From: Thermohalobaculum sp963700775
GTDB taxonomy: Bacteria > Pseudomonadota > Alphaproteobacteria > Rhodobacterales > Rhodobacteraceae
Assembly: GCA_963700775.1 (NCBI GenBank)
Contig: CAVOYU010000009.1
Coordinates: 124,001-188,000 of the forward strand
Reading direction: 5' to 3'
DNA: 64,000 bases
Numbering within the stretch: position 1 is the stretch's first letter; each line of letters opens with the position of its first letter. Positions 1-8,308 of the stretch are shown here, one piece after another. Made by a program: the position numbers and the translations under genes. The notes below the pieces were generated by a model, which saw nothing but the letters and a program-made list of their open reading frames with translations, was not told the DNA's origin and did not search any database.

Positions 1-801
1 GCCCCCCAGCAGTCCCCGCGCCGGCCGCCGCGCGGTCAGCAGCTGCCCGGCCGGGTCCAGCGCCACAAAGGCCGTCCCGCGCCGCACCGGCTTCGCGGTC
101 TTCGGCGCCCTCGCCGGCAGCTCCCCGGCGATCCCCGCCGCCCGCGCCCGGCAGGCGCCGGCCCAGGGGCAGACGCCGCAGGCGGGCCGGCGCGGCGTGC
201 AGACCGTCGCGCCCAGATCCATCACCGCCTGGGCATAGTCGCCGGGCCGCGCCTCCGGGGTCAGCCGGGCGACATGGGCGCGGAGCCGCTCCTTCACCCC
301 CGGCAGCGGATCGGTCTCGGCGAAAAGCCGCGCCATCACCCGCTCGACATTGCCGTCCATCACCGCCGCCGGCGCGTCGAAGGCGATGGCGGCGATGGCC
401 GCAGCGGTGTAGGGGCCGATTCCCGGCAGCTCGCGCAGACCCGCCTCGGTCTCCGGGAACCGCCCGCCCCTGTCCGCCACCGCAATGGCGCAGCGGTGCA
501 GGTTGCGGGCCCGCGCGTAATAGCCGAGCCCGGCCCAGGCGGCCATCACCTCCTCGCTCGGCGCCGCCGCCAGCGCCTCGACCCTCGGCCAGCGGCGGGT
601 GAACTCCAGGAAATGGCGCCCCACCGCCGCCACCGTGGTCTGCTGTAGCATCACCTCGCTCAGCCACACGTGATAGGGGTCGGGTCTGACCCCGGCCGCC
701 CGCGCGCCCGGCGGCACGCGCCACGGCATCGCCCGGTGATGCCGGTCGTACCAGCCCAGCAGCAGGGCCGCGAGCGATGCGGGCGATTGCGAGATTGTGA
801 T
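1..801 (-). CDS. mutY: A/G-specific adenine DNA glycosylase MutY, 3' part outside window
   Basis: Base-excision repair glycosylase that removes adenine mispaired with 8-oxoguanine. Visible in order: the WYDRHHRAMPWR start of the HhH-GPD fold, LSEVMLQQT with the catalytic Glu, a helix-hairpin-helix (LPGIGPYTA), MDGNVERV with the catalytic Asp, and a 4Fe-4S loop with Cys spacing C-x6-C-x2-C-x5-C. The C-terminal 8-oxoG recognition domain runs off the window. The start is odd: between the in-frame TAG at 817-819 and the conserved WYD there is no ATG, GTG or TTG. A GGGAGGG Shine-Dalgarno lies just before ATC codons at 801 and 795; CTG at 765 is another option. ATG 729 would remove conserved residues. 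Divergent from dciA. Identity is near certain; the start is not. Confidence 0.95.
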   Translation of the reverse strand, partial: MTISQSPASLAALLLGWYDRHHRAMPWRVPPGARAAGVRPDPYHVWLSEVMLQQTTVAAVGRHFLEFTRRWPRVEALAAAPSEEVMAAWAGLGYYARARNLHRCAIAVADRGGRFPETEAGLRELPGIGPYTAAAIAAIAFDAPAAVMDGNVERVMARLFAETDPLPGVKERLRAHVARLTPEARPGDYAQAVMDLGATVCTPRRPACGVCPWAGACRARAAGIAGELPARAPKTAKPVRRGTAFVALDPAGQLLTARRPARGLLGG

Positions 802-914
802 CCCTCCCGGGCGGACCTATCTTCCTTGCGGCCGGTTTCCGTCGTAACAGGCGACGGATCGCCGCCGCCGCCGCGTGAAGCGGGAGTGGCAGGCAGAGGC
901 CCGCGGGCAGGAGC

Positions 915-1553
915 ATGGCGCTGGGACCAAGGAACGACAAGTCCGGAGACGGCATCGCTCCCGCGGCCGCGCGGCGCGGCAAGGGCTTCCACAGCCCCGC
1001 CGTCACCGCCCGCAAGCGCCTGCGCGACGCCGCCGCCGGCCACGGCTTCGCCGAGCCGGAGGTGCTGCTGCGCTGGGCGGAGGTGGTGGGCGAGCGCCTG
1101 GCCGGCGTCTGCACCCCGGTGAAGGTCAGCTATTCCCGATCGCAGAATCTCGGCGCCACCCTGCTGGTCCGGGCGGCGGGCGCGCGGGCAATCGAGGTCG
1201 AGCATCTCGGCCCCCGCATCATCGAGCGGGTCAACCAGTTCTACGGCTACCGCGCCGTGCACCGGCTGAAGATCACCCAGACCACCGGACATGCAGGCGC
1301 GACCGGCTTCGCCGAGCCGCCGCCCCCCGCCCTCACCGGTCCCGACGCCGCGCCGCGCACGCCCATGCCCTGCGCCGAGGCGCGGGCGGCCGACCTCACC
1401 CGCGGCATCGAGAACCCGGAGCTCCGCGCCGCGCTGACCCGGATGGCCGCCCATATCCTGTCGCGGGACGACACGCCCGCATCGCCGCGAACCGAGCCCG
1501 GAAGCCAGGACTGCCAGAAAAGCCAGGGCCGCCGGAAAAGCCAGGACCGATAG
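915..1553 (+). CDS. dciA: DciA-type DUF721 protein, putative replicative helicase loader
   Basis: A 212-residue protein whose residues of about 22-115 match the DUF721/DciA fold (pattern around RKRLRDAAAGHGF, LLRWAEVVGERLA, VNQFYGYRAVHRLKI). DciA assists DnaB helicase loading in bacteria without DnaC or DnaI. The C-terminal half is low-complexity and basic, ending in a six-residue repeat (KSQGRR/KSQDR) that comes from an 18-bp DNA repeat. ATG 915 follows a GGCAGGAGC ribosome-binding site. It lies 18 bp upstream of the DsbA-like gene and is probably co-transcribed with it. The position between mutY and a thiol oxidoreductase before smc is the usual alphaproteobacterial order and supports the call. 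The loader function is inferred from the family. Confidence 0.82.
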   Translation: MALGPRNDKSGDGIAPAAARRGKGFHSPAVTARKRLRDAAAGHGFAEPEVLLRWAEVVGERLAGVCTPVKVSYSRSQNLGATLLVRAAGARAIEVEHLGPRIIERVNQFYGYRAVHRLKITQTTGHAGATGFAEPPPPALTGPDAAPRTPMPCAEARAADLTRGIENPELRAALTRMAAHILSRDDTPASPRTEPGSQDCQKSQGRRKSQDR

Positions 1554-1563
1554 AAAAGCCAGG
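1502..1563 (+). repeat. 18-bp tandem repeat at the dciA end / dsbA leader
   Basis: The core AAGCCAGG recurs at 1502-1509, 1520-1527, 1538-1545 and 1556-1563, exactly 18 bp apart; the last three copies share GAAAAGCCAGG. It codes for the C-terminal tail of DciA, and the last copy runs past the stop codon to supply the CCAGGAG ribosome-binding site of the next gene. Slippage here would change the DciA tail length by six residues per unit. Confidence 0.85.
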
Positions 1564-1571
1564 AGACTCCG

Positions 1572-2183
1572 ATGCCGAATCATCCGAACCGCCGCGACCT
1601 GATCGCGCTCGCCGCCGCCGCGGGCGCGCTGGTCCTGCTGCCCGCCGCCGCGCGGGCCGAGCCGGTGATGGGCGACGTGGTGCTCGGCAACGCCGACGCA
1701 AAGGTGACGGTGGTGGAGTACGCCTCCTTCACCTGCCCGCACTGCGCCGACTTCCACACCAACACCTGGCCGGAGTTCAAGGCCAACTATGTCGACACCG
1801 GCAAGGTGAAGTTCATCCTGCGCGAGGTCTATTTCGACCGCTACGGGCTCTGGGCCTCGATGACCGCGCGCTGCGGCGGCGAGGCCGGCTTCTACCCGAT
1901 GGCCGACCAGTTCCTGAAGAAGCAGAAGGCCTGGACCGGCGTCCCGGCCGAGCAGATCGGCGGCGAGATCGCCAAGATCGGCCGCCTGAACGGCCTCAGC
2001 GCCGAGCAGCTCGACGCCTGCCTCTCGGACCAGCAATACGCCAAGGATCTGATCGAGGCCTATCAGGCGAACGCCAAGGCCGACGAGGTCACATCGACGC
2101 CGACCTTCGTGATCAACGGCGAGAAGCACTCGGGCGCGCTGCCCTACGACCAGTTCGTCGCGCTGATCGACCCGCTCCTCTGA
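1572..2183 (+). CDS. DsbA-family periplasmic thiol:disulfide oxidoreductase
   Basis: A 203-residue exported thioredoxin-fold protein. Residues 1-29 form a signal peptide with an early NRRDLI stretch that looks Tat-like, ending ARA|EP. The active site is C55-P-H-C58 after EYASFT, as in DsbA-like proteins, and TSTPTF near residue 178 is the cis-Pro loop. It probably oxidises or isomerises cysteines of exported proteins; nearby exported candidates include the cytochromes, but no pairing is shown. Its ribosome-binding site lies in the last copy of the 18-bp repeat shared with dciA. The family and localisation are clear; oxidase versus isomerase role is not resolved. Confidence 0.9.
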   Translation: MPNHPNRRDLIALAAAAGALVLLPAAARAEPVMGDVVLGNADAKVTVVEYASFTCPHCADFHTNTWPEFKANYVDTGKVKFILREVYFDRYGLWASMTARCGGEAGFYPMADQFLKKQKAWTGVPAEQIGGEIAKIGRLNGLSAEQLDACLSDQQYAKDLIEAYQANAKADEVTSTPTFVINGEKHSGALPYDQFVALIDPLL

Positions 2184-2313
2184 GCCGCGGCGGCGCCGGC
2201 GGGCACGTGGGAATCCGGTGAAAACCCGCCGCGCGGGCGCCGCGCCGCCGGCGTCATCTCTCCAGATTTTGTATCTTGTCTGTGGATAACCGCAAGATGC
2301 CCGCCGTCGCGCG

Positions 2314-2343
2314 TTGACAGCCCCGCCCCGCTTCCCGCAAACT
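2314..2343 (+). promoter_or_regulatory. Candidate sigma-70 promoter of smc
   Basis: A perfect -35 TTGACA at 2314-2319 is followed after 18 bp by CAAACT at 2338-2343, a weak -10. It lies about 75 bp upstream of GTG 2419. The TTG of this -35 is also an in-frame alternative smc start; reading it as promoter favours the GTG. Confidence 0.4.
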
Positions 2344-2418
2344 GCGCCCGAAGCGGACCGAGCAAACGATCCGCGCCAGGCAGGAACGCCAACAGGAACG
2401 CGGGCAAGGGCAGTCAGG

Positions 2419-5400
2419 GTGCATTTCACCAAGCTGAGACTCCAGGGCTTCAAGTCCTTCGTCGATCCGTCCGAGCTGGTGATCTCGGACGGCCTGACCG
2501 GCGTCGTCGGCCCGAACGGCTGCGGCAAGTCGAACCTGCTCGAGGCGCTGCGCTGGGTGATGGGCGAGAACCGCCCCTCGGCGATGCGCGGCGACGGCAT
2601 GGAGGACGTGATCTTCAACGGCGCCGATTCGCGCCCCGCGCGGAACTCGGCCTCGGTCGAGGTGCTGATCGACAATCGCGACCGGCTGGCGCCCGCCGCC
2701 TTCAACAACGACGACGTGCTGGAGGTCAGCCGCCGCATCACCCGCGAGATCGGCTCGGCCTACACCATCAACGGCAAGAACGCCCGCGCCCGCGACGTGC
2801 AGGTGCTTTTCGCCGACGCCTCCACCGGCTCCCATTCCCCGGCGCTGGTGCGCCAGGGCCAGATCGGCGAGCTGATCAACGCCAAGCCGAAGGCGCGCCG
2901 CCGCATCCTCGAGGAGGCGGCCGGGATCTCCGGCCTCTACCAGCGCCGCCACGAGGCCGAGCTGAAGCTGAACGGGGCGGAGACCAACCTCGCCCGGGTC
3001 GCCGACGTGATCGAGCAGCTCGACACCCAGTTGAAGTCGCTCGAGCGTCAGGCCGCCCAGGCGCGGCGCTACCGCACCATCGCCGAGGAACTGCGCCGCG
3101 CCGAGGCGGTGCTGCTTTTCCTGCGCTGGCGGATCGCCGACGAGGAGCACGCCGCCGCCGAGCGGGCGCTGGCCGAGGGCACCCGCGCCGCCGCCGCGGC
3201 CGAGACCGCGGTCCAGGCCGCCCGGCGCGCCCGCGAGGAGGCCGAGGAGGCAATGCCGCCGCTCCGCCAGGAGGAGGCCATCGCCGGCGCCCTGACCCAG
3301 CGGCTGTCGATCGAGCGCGACCAGCTCGCCGAGCGCGAGATGCGGGCGAAGGCCGAGATCGAGGCGCTGGCGGGCAAGGCGCGTCAGCTCGCCATCGACC
3401 TCGAGCGCGAGGAAACACTCTCCCGCGATGCCGGCGGCTCTATCGCCCGGCTCGACGACGAAGAGGCGGCGTTGAGGGACGCGAACGAGGGCCATGCCGA
3501 GGCGCTGTCCGCCGCCCAGGACGCCGCCCGCGCCGCCGCCGAGGAACTGAGCGCGCGCGAGACCGAGCTCGACCGTCTGACCGAGGAGGCCGCCCGCCTC
3601 GCCGCCCGCGCCGCCGCGGCCGAGCGCCGCCGCGAGGAGGCGCGCGGGGCGCTTGCCCGCATCGCCGGCGATATCACCCGCGCCGAGGAGGCCGAGCAGG
3701 TCCTCGGCACCGAGATCACCCGCGCCGAGGCCGCTCTCGCCGCCGCCGGCGCCGCCGAGGCCGCCGCGCGCGGTGACGCCGCCGCCGCCGAGCGGTCGCT
3801 GGAGGCCGCCGAGGTCGCCCGCGCCAGCGCCCAGGGCACCGAGGCCGAGGCCCGCGCCGCGCTCTCCGAGGTCGAGGGCGAGGTCACCGCGCTCCGGGCC
3901 GAGGTGCAGGCGCTCGAGCGGCTGATGGCCCGCGAGGCCGGTGCCGAATCCCAGCTCATCGACCGGGTCAGCGTCGCCCGCGGCTTCGAGGCGGCGCTGG
4001 GCGCCGCCCTCGGCGACGATCTCCGCGCCGCCGAGCTGGCCGGGGCCAGCGGCGCCACGGGGTGGATCACCCTCGCCGCCTATGACGACAACGCCGCCCT
4101 GCCTGCCGGGGCCGAGCCGCTCGATGCGCGGGTCACCGGCCCGGCCCTTCTCGCCCGCCGCCTGAGCCAGGTCGGCATCGTGCCGCGCGAGCGCGGCGAC
4201 GCGCTCCAGCCGGCGCTCCTGCCCGGCCAGCGCCTGGTCAGCCGCGAGGGCGATCTCTGGCGCTGGGACGGCTACCGGGTCAGGGCCGAGGACGTCTCCT
4301 CCACCGCCGCGCTTCGGCTCGAGCAGCAGAACCGCCTGAGGGCGCTGACCGGCTCGCTCGCCGAGGTCGACGCGCGCCGCGCCGCAGCGGCCGCGGCGCA
4401 CGCCGCTGCCCGCAAGGCGCTCGACGAGGGCACCGGCAACGAGGCCGAGCTCCGCACCCGCCGCCGCGCCGCCGACCAGGCGCTGGCCGACGCCGCCCGG
4501 GCGCTTTCGAAGTCCGAGGCCGAGCTGCAGCTCCACACCGCCAAGCTCGAGACCCAGCGCCACTCGCTCGAGCTTCGCCGCACCGAGCGCGAGGCGGCCG
4601 AGGCCGCGATGGCCGAGGCCGAGGAAGCGGTCGCCGGGCTCGAGGACGTGGGCGCCGCCCGCGCCGCCGTCGAGGCCAAGCGCGGCGATGTCGACCTCGC
4701 CCGCACCGCCATGCTCGCCGCCCGCGGCCAGTCGGACGAGATCCGCCGCGAGGGGCTGGCGCGCGAGAAGCGCCTCGGCGAGATTGCCCGCGAGCGCGCC
4801 GGCTGGCAGGACCGGCTCGAACATGCCGGCGGCCGCATCGCCGAGCTCGGGCGCCGTGTCGCCGAGACCGCCGAGGCCCGCGCCGCCGCCGACGGCGTGC
4901 CCGAGGAACTGGCGAAGATGCACGCCACCCTCGACGCCGAGATCGACAAGGCCGAGACCCGCCGCCGCGCCGCCGCCGACGCGCTGGCCGAGGGCGAGAC
5001 CCGGCTCCGCGGCGCCGAGACCGCCGAGCGCGAGGCCGAGCGCGCCGCCTCCGAGCGCCGCGAGGCCCGCGCCCGCTTCGAGGCCCGCCTCGAGGGCGCC
5101 GAGGAACGCCGTGCCGAGGCGGCCGAGCGCATCCGCGAGGACCTCGAGACCGAGCCCGAAGCGCTCCGCGAGGCTGTCGGCACCGCCGAAGAGCTCCCGG
5201 CCGCCGAGGCGGCCGAGGCCGACGTCATGCGGCTGCGCCGCCAGCGCGATGCGCTGGGCGCCGTCAACCTCCGAGCCGAGGAGGACGCCACGGCGGTGCA
5301 GACCGAGCGCGACCAGATCGGCCAGGAGAAGGCCGACCTCGAGGCCGCCATCGCCAAGCTCCGCTCCGGCATCGGCGATCTGAACCGCGAGGGCCGCGAG

Positions 5401-5880
5401 CGCATCGTCCGCGCCTTCGACCAGGTCAACGAGAAGTTCGCCAACCTGTTCCGCCACCTGTTCGGCGGCGGCGAGGCGCGGCTGATCATGGTGGAATCGG
5501 ACGACCCGCTGGATGCCGGGCTCGAGATCCTGTGCCAGCCGCCGGGCAAGAAGCTGAGCACCCTCTCGCTGCTTTCGGGCGGCGAGCAGACCCTGACGGC
5601 GCTCAGCCTGATCTTCGCGGTGTTCCTGTCGAACCCGGCGCCGATCTGCGTCCTCGACGAGGTTGACGCGCCGCTCGACGACGCCAACGTGACCCGGTTC
5701 TGCGACCTGCTCGACGAGATGGTCCGGCGCACCGACACGCGGTTCCTGATCATCACCCACCACGCGATCACCATGAGCCGGATGGACCGGCTGTTCGGCG
5801 TGACCATGGTCGAGCGCGGCGTCAGCCAGCTGGTGTCGGTGGATCTCACCAAGGCGGCCGAACTGGTCGACGCGGCCTGA
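2419..5880 (+). CDS. smc: Chromosome segregation protein SMC
   Basis: A condensin ATPase of 1153 residues that organises and segregates the chromosome, normally with ScpA and ScpB. The N-terminal head has Walker A G31-P-N-G-C-G-K-S38. It is followed by a long coiled coil, extremely rich in Ala, Glu and Arg, a hinge at about residues 500-640 (FEAALGAALGDDL, then the GLY-poor WITLAAYDD stretch), a second coiled coil, and a C-terminal head with signature LSGGEQ near 1052 and Walker B VLDEVDAPLDD near 1078. GTG 2419 is chosen because MHFTKLRLQGFKSF is the normal SMC N-terminus and GGGCAGTCAGG precedes it. A TTG start 35 codons upstream is less likely. Length is usual for the family. Confidence 0.97.
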   Translation: MHFTKLRLQGFKSFVDPSELVISDGLTGVVGPNGCGKSNLLEALRWVMGENRPSAMRGDGMEDVIFNGADSRPARNSASVEVLIDNRDRLAPAAFNNDDVLEVSRRITREIGSAYTINGKNARARDVQVLFADASTGSHSPALVRQGQIGELINAKPKARRRILEEAAGISGLYQRRHEAELKLNGAETNLARVADVIEQLDTQLKSLERQAAQARRYRTIAEELRRAEAVLLFLRWRIADEEHAAAERALAEGTRAAAAAETAVQAARRAREEAEEAMPPLRQEEAIAGALTQRLSIERDQLAEREMRAKAEIEALAGKARQLAIDLEREETLSRDAGGSIARLDDEEAALRDANEGHAEALSAAQDAARAAAEELSARETELDRLTEEAARLAARAAAAERRREEARGALARIAGDITRAEEAEQVLGTEITRAEAALAAAGAAEAAARGDAAAAERSLEAAEVARASAQGTEAEARAALSEVEGEVTALRAEVQALERLMAREAGAESQLIDRVSVARGFEAALGAALGDDLRAAELAGASGATGWITLAAYDDNAALPAGAEPLDARVTGPALLARRLSQVGIVPRERGDALQPALLPGQRLVSREGDLWRWDGYRVRAEDVSSTAALRLEQQNRLRALTGSLAEVDARRAAAAAAHAAARKALDEGTGNEAELRTRRRAADQALADAARALSKSEAELQLHTAKLETQRHSLELRRTEREAAEAAMAEAEEAVAGLEDVGAARAAVEAKRGDVDLARTAMLAARGQSDEIRREGLAREKRLGEIARERAGWQDRLEHAGGRIAELGRRVAETAEARAAADGVPEELAKMHATLDAEIDKAETRRRAAADALAEGETRLRGAETAEREAERAASERREARARFEARLEGAEERRAEAAERIREDLETEPEALREAVGTAEELPAAEAAEADVMRLRRQRDALGAVNLRAEEDATAVQTERDQIGQEKADLEAAIAKLRSGIGDLNREGRERIVRAFDQVNEKFANLFRHLFGGGEARLIMVESDDPLDAGLEILCQPPGKKLSTLSLLSGGEQTLTALSLIFAVFLSNPAPICVLDEVDAPLDDANVTRFCDLLDEMVRRTDTRFLIITHHAITMSRMDRLFGVTMVERGVSQLVSVDLTKAAELVDAA

Positions 5881-5889
5881 GGCGGTTGC

Positions 5890-6654
5890 TCAGTCGATCA
5901 TCCCGCCGTCGGCGTCCTCGCCCGCGGCGTCGAGCAGGGCGAGGTAGTTCGGCACCCGGAAATGGCGGGTCTCGGTGAGCTCGATCAGCCCGGCCTTCCG
6001 CAGCGCGGTGATCTGCCGGCTGACCGTCTCGATCGTCAGCCCCAGATAGTCCGCGACCGCCTCGCGGGTCAGCGGCAGGTCGAAGCTCAGCCCGTCGCGC
6101 GGGCGGGCGTTCTCCAGCGCCGCGGCGCGGCGCGCCAGGATCACCAGGAAGCTGGCGATCTTCTCCTGCGCGGTCTTGCGGCCCAGCAGCAGCATCCAGT
6201 CGCGGGCGGCGTCGAGCTCGTCCAGCGTCATTTCCAGCAACCGCTTCTCCAGCGCCGGCGTCTCGCGCAGGACCCGCTCGAAGCGCGAACGGGCGAACAG
6301 GCAAAGCTTCACCGGCGTCACGGCCACGGCGTCGTAGGGCGCCACCGGGCGCATCGGCCGGCCGACGAAGTCCGAGGGGAACATCAGCCCCACGGTCTGG
6401 CGGCGCCCGTCGGGCATGGTCTTCGACAGCGCCACCACCCCATCCACGACCGAACCGAGAAACCCGGTCTCCTCGCCGGCGGCGACGATCTCCTGGCCGG
6501 GATCGAAGGTGCGGTAGTACTTGATGGCGTCGAGCAGGGCGAGCTCCTGCGGCCCGCAATAGGTGCAGACGGCGCGGTGCCGGATGGTGCAGTCGGCGCA
6601 ACGCTCCCGCTGCTCGCGGTTGCCGCGAAGCCCGAGCTTCTGCAATCCGGACAT
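5890..6654 (-). CDS. fnrL: FnrL-type Crp/Fnr oxygen-sensing transcription regulator
   Basis: A 254-residue regulator. Cysteines C19, C22, C30 and C33 near the N-terminus plus C118 fit ligands for an oxygen-labile 4Fe-4S cluster; four ligands are needed, so which N-terminal cysteine is spare is unknown. A cyclic-nucleotide-binding-like barrel (residues of about 40-150) and dimer helix precede the helix-turn-helix LTREAVADYLGLTIETVSRQI, where E-x2-S-R is the FNR DNA-contact pattern for TTGAT half-sites. ATG 6654 is chosen over GTG 6675 because GGAGGAGGGA lies directly before it. It diverges from hemN with an FNR box in between, so it probably controls hemN and itself under low oxygen. Confidence 0.9.
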   Translation of the reverse strand: MSGLQKLGLRGNREQRERCADCTIRHRAVCTYCGPQELALLDAIKYYRTFDPGQEIVAAGEETGFLGSVVDGVVALSKTMPDGRRQTVGLMFPSDFVGRPMRPVAPYDAVAVTPVKLCLFARSRFERVLRETPALEKRLLEMTLDELDAARDWMLLLGRKTAQEKIASFLVILARRAAALENARPRDGLSFDLPLTREAVADYLGLTIETVSRQITALRKAGLIELTETRHFRVPNYLALLDAAGEDADGGMID

Positions 6655-6689
6655 TCCCTCCTCCAAGCCGTTCACCCCCCGCTCCCCGG

Positions 6690-6703
6690 TTGATCTGCGT
6701 CAA
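6690..6703. promoter_or_regulatory. FNR/FnrL box between fnrL and hemN
   Basis: TTGATCTGCGTCAA matches the FNR consensus TTGAT-N4-ATCAA at nine of ten defined positions. It lies 36 bp upstream of the fnrL ATG and 37 bp upstream of the hemN ATG, so it could serve both divergent genes. The match is seen directly; the regulation is inferred from the family. Confidence 0.85.
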
Positions 6704-6739
6704 TGCGACCGGCAGCTCTCCGAGGCGATCCTTTTCCGC

Positions 6740-8101
6740 ATGACCGACCCTGTCTCGCCTTTCGGCGCCGAATCCCTGTCGCGGAGCGTGCCCCGATATA
6801 CCAGCTATCCGACCGCTCCGCACTTCGGTTCGGAGGTCGGACAGGATCAATATGAGAGATGGCTCGCGGAGTTGCCACCGGGTGCGGCAATTTCTCTCTA
6901 CCTGCACATCCCTTTCTGCGACGAGCTCTGCTGGTTCTGCGCCTGCCGCACCCAGGGCTCGCGGATGTACTATCCGGTCACCCGCTACCTCGCCCAGCTC
7001 GAGCGCGAGATCGCCCGGGTCGCCGAGCTGACCGGCGGCCGGCAGCCGGTCTCGCAGATGCACTGGGGCGGCGGCTCGCCCACGGTGCTGGCGCCGGGCG
7101 ACATCCGGCGCCTGGCACGGCACATGCGCGAGCACTTCCCGCGGGTCGCCGGGGCCGAGTTCGCGGTCGAGATCGACCCCCGCGACATGACCCCCGAGCG
7201 GGTCGCCGCCTTCGCCGATGCCGGGCTCAGCCGCGCCTCGATCGGTGTGCAGGATTTCGACGAGACCGTGCAGCGCGCCATCGGCCGCCAACAGGGCTGG
7301 GAGATGACCCGCGACGTGATCGGCGCGCTTCGCGGCATCGGCGTCTCGGGGGTCAACATCGACCTGCTCTACGGCCTGCCCTATCAGACCCGCGCCAGCC
7401 TCGCCCGCACGCTGGAGAAGGTGATCGGCCTCTCGCCCGACCGGATCGCGCTCTTCGGCTATGCCCATGTGCCCTGGATGGCCAAGCGGCAGAAGCTGAT
7501 CGACGAGAACGCGCTGCCCGGACCCGAGGAGCGCCAGGCCCAGTTCGCGCTGGCGGCGCGGATGCTGGCGGAAGCCGGCTACACCGCGATCGGCATCGAT
7601 CATTTCGCCCGACCCGGCGACAGCCTGGCGAAGGCCCGCGACGACGGCACGCTGAAGCGCAACTTCCAAGGCTACACCGTCGACCCGGCCGAGGCCCTGA
7701 TCGGCTTCGGCGCCTCGGCCATCGGCTTCCTGCCCCAGGGCTACGTGCAGAACGAGCCGGTGACGGCCACCTACCAGCTCCGCATCGAACACGGCGGCCT
7801 CGCCGCCCAGCGCGGCCGGGCGCTGACGCTGGACGACCGGGTGCGGCGCGACGCGATCGAGGAGATCCTGTGCCAGTTCCGCCTCAACCTCGACCGGCTC
7901 GAGGCCCGCTACGGCGATTTCGCCCGGCCGCTGTCCGATACCGCCGGCCGGCTGCTGGAACAGGCGCCCGAAGGCGCGCTCGAGCCCTGGCGCGGCGGAT
8001 TCCGGATCGCGCCCCGCTGGCGCAGCCACACCCGCCTGGTCGCCGCCGAGTTCGACGCCTATTTCCGCACCCGGCCGGCCAGGCACAGCCTCGCGGTGTA
8101 G
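6740..8101 (+). CDS. hemN: Oxygen-independent coproporphyrinogen III oxidase HemN
   Basis: A radical-SAM enzyme of 453 residues that decarboxylates coproporphyrinogen III to protoporphyrinogen IX without oxygen in heme (and, where present, bacteriochlorophyll) synthesis. The N-terminal SVPRYTSYPTAPHF is typical of true HemN. The cluster motif C60-x3-C64-x2-C67 is followed by C69, the extra cysteine seen in HemN (CxxxCxxCxC). The SAM-binding GGGSPT follows near residue 114, then the C-terminal HemN domain. ATG 6740 gives the family-length protein. An FNR box just upstream fits anaerobic induction by the divergent FnrL. A related protein at 31343 is HemW and lacks the N-terminal PRYTSYP segment. 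Confidence 0.95.
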   Translation: MTDPVSPFGAESLSRSVPRYTSYPTAPHFGSEVGQDQYERWLAELPPGAAISLYLHIPFCDELCWFCACRTQGSRMYYPVTRYLAQLEREIARVAELTGGRQPVSQMHWGGGSPTVLAPGDIRRLARHMREHFPRVAGAEFAVEIDPRDMTPERVAAFADAGLSRASIGVQDFDETVQRAIGRQQGWEMTRDVIGALRGIGVSGVNIDLLYGLPYQTRASLARTLEKVIGLSPDRIALFGYAHVPWMAKRQKLIDENALPGPEERQAQFALAARMLAEAGYTAIGIDHFARPGDSLAKARDDGTLKRNFQGYTVDPAEALIGFGASAIGFLPQGYVQNEPVTATYQLRIEHGGLAAQRGRALTLDDRVRRDAIEEILCQFRLNLDRLEARYGDFARPLSDTAGRLLEQAPEGALEPWRGGFRIAPRWRSHTRLVAAEFDAYFRTRPARHSLAV

Positions 8102-8308
8102 GGCGCCGGCACCGGTGTCGGTCTTCGGTGCGCCGCGCAAGTTCCTTGGAACTGGACAGTCGGCCCCCTCGTCCGCTTGACTGCCCTGGCGCCGAATCGA
8201 CCCGCGCCGGAGGCGTCCAGTCACTGCCGCCGCCGGGACGGTGCCGTGCAGGCGCCGATTCAGACGCCGATTGCGTGACGAAATCCGAAGAGCCACAGAC
8301 AGCACATC

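Noticed and set aside
2314..2418. TTG 2314 as the start of smc
   Set aside because: It adds 35 residues unlike any SMC N-terminus, and the TTG is part of a perfect -35 TTGACA.
2254..5763. A minus-strand open frame opposite smc of over 1160 codons
   Set aside because: Low-complexity shadow of the Ala/Glu/Arg-rich coiled coil; no ribosome-binding site or family pattern.
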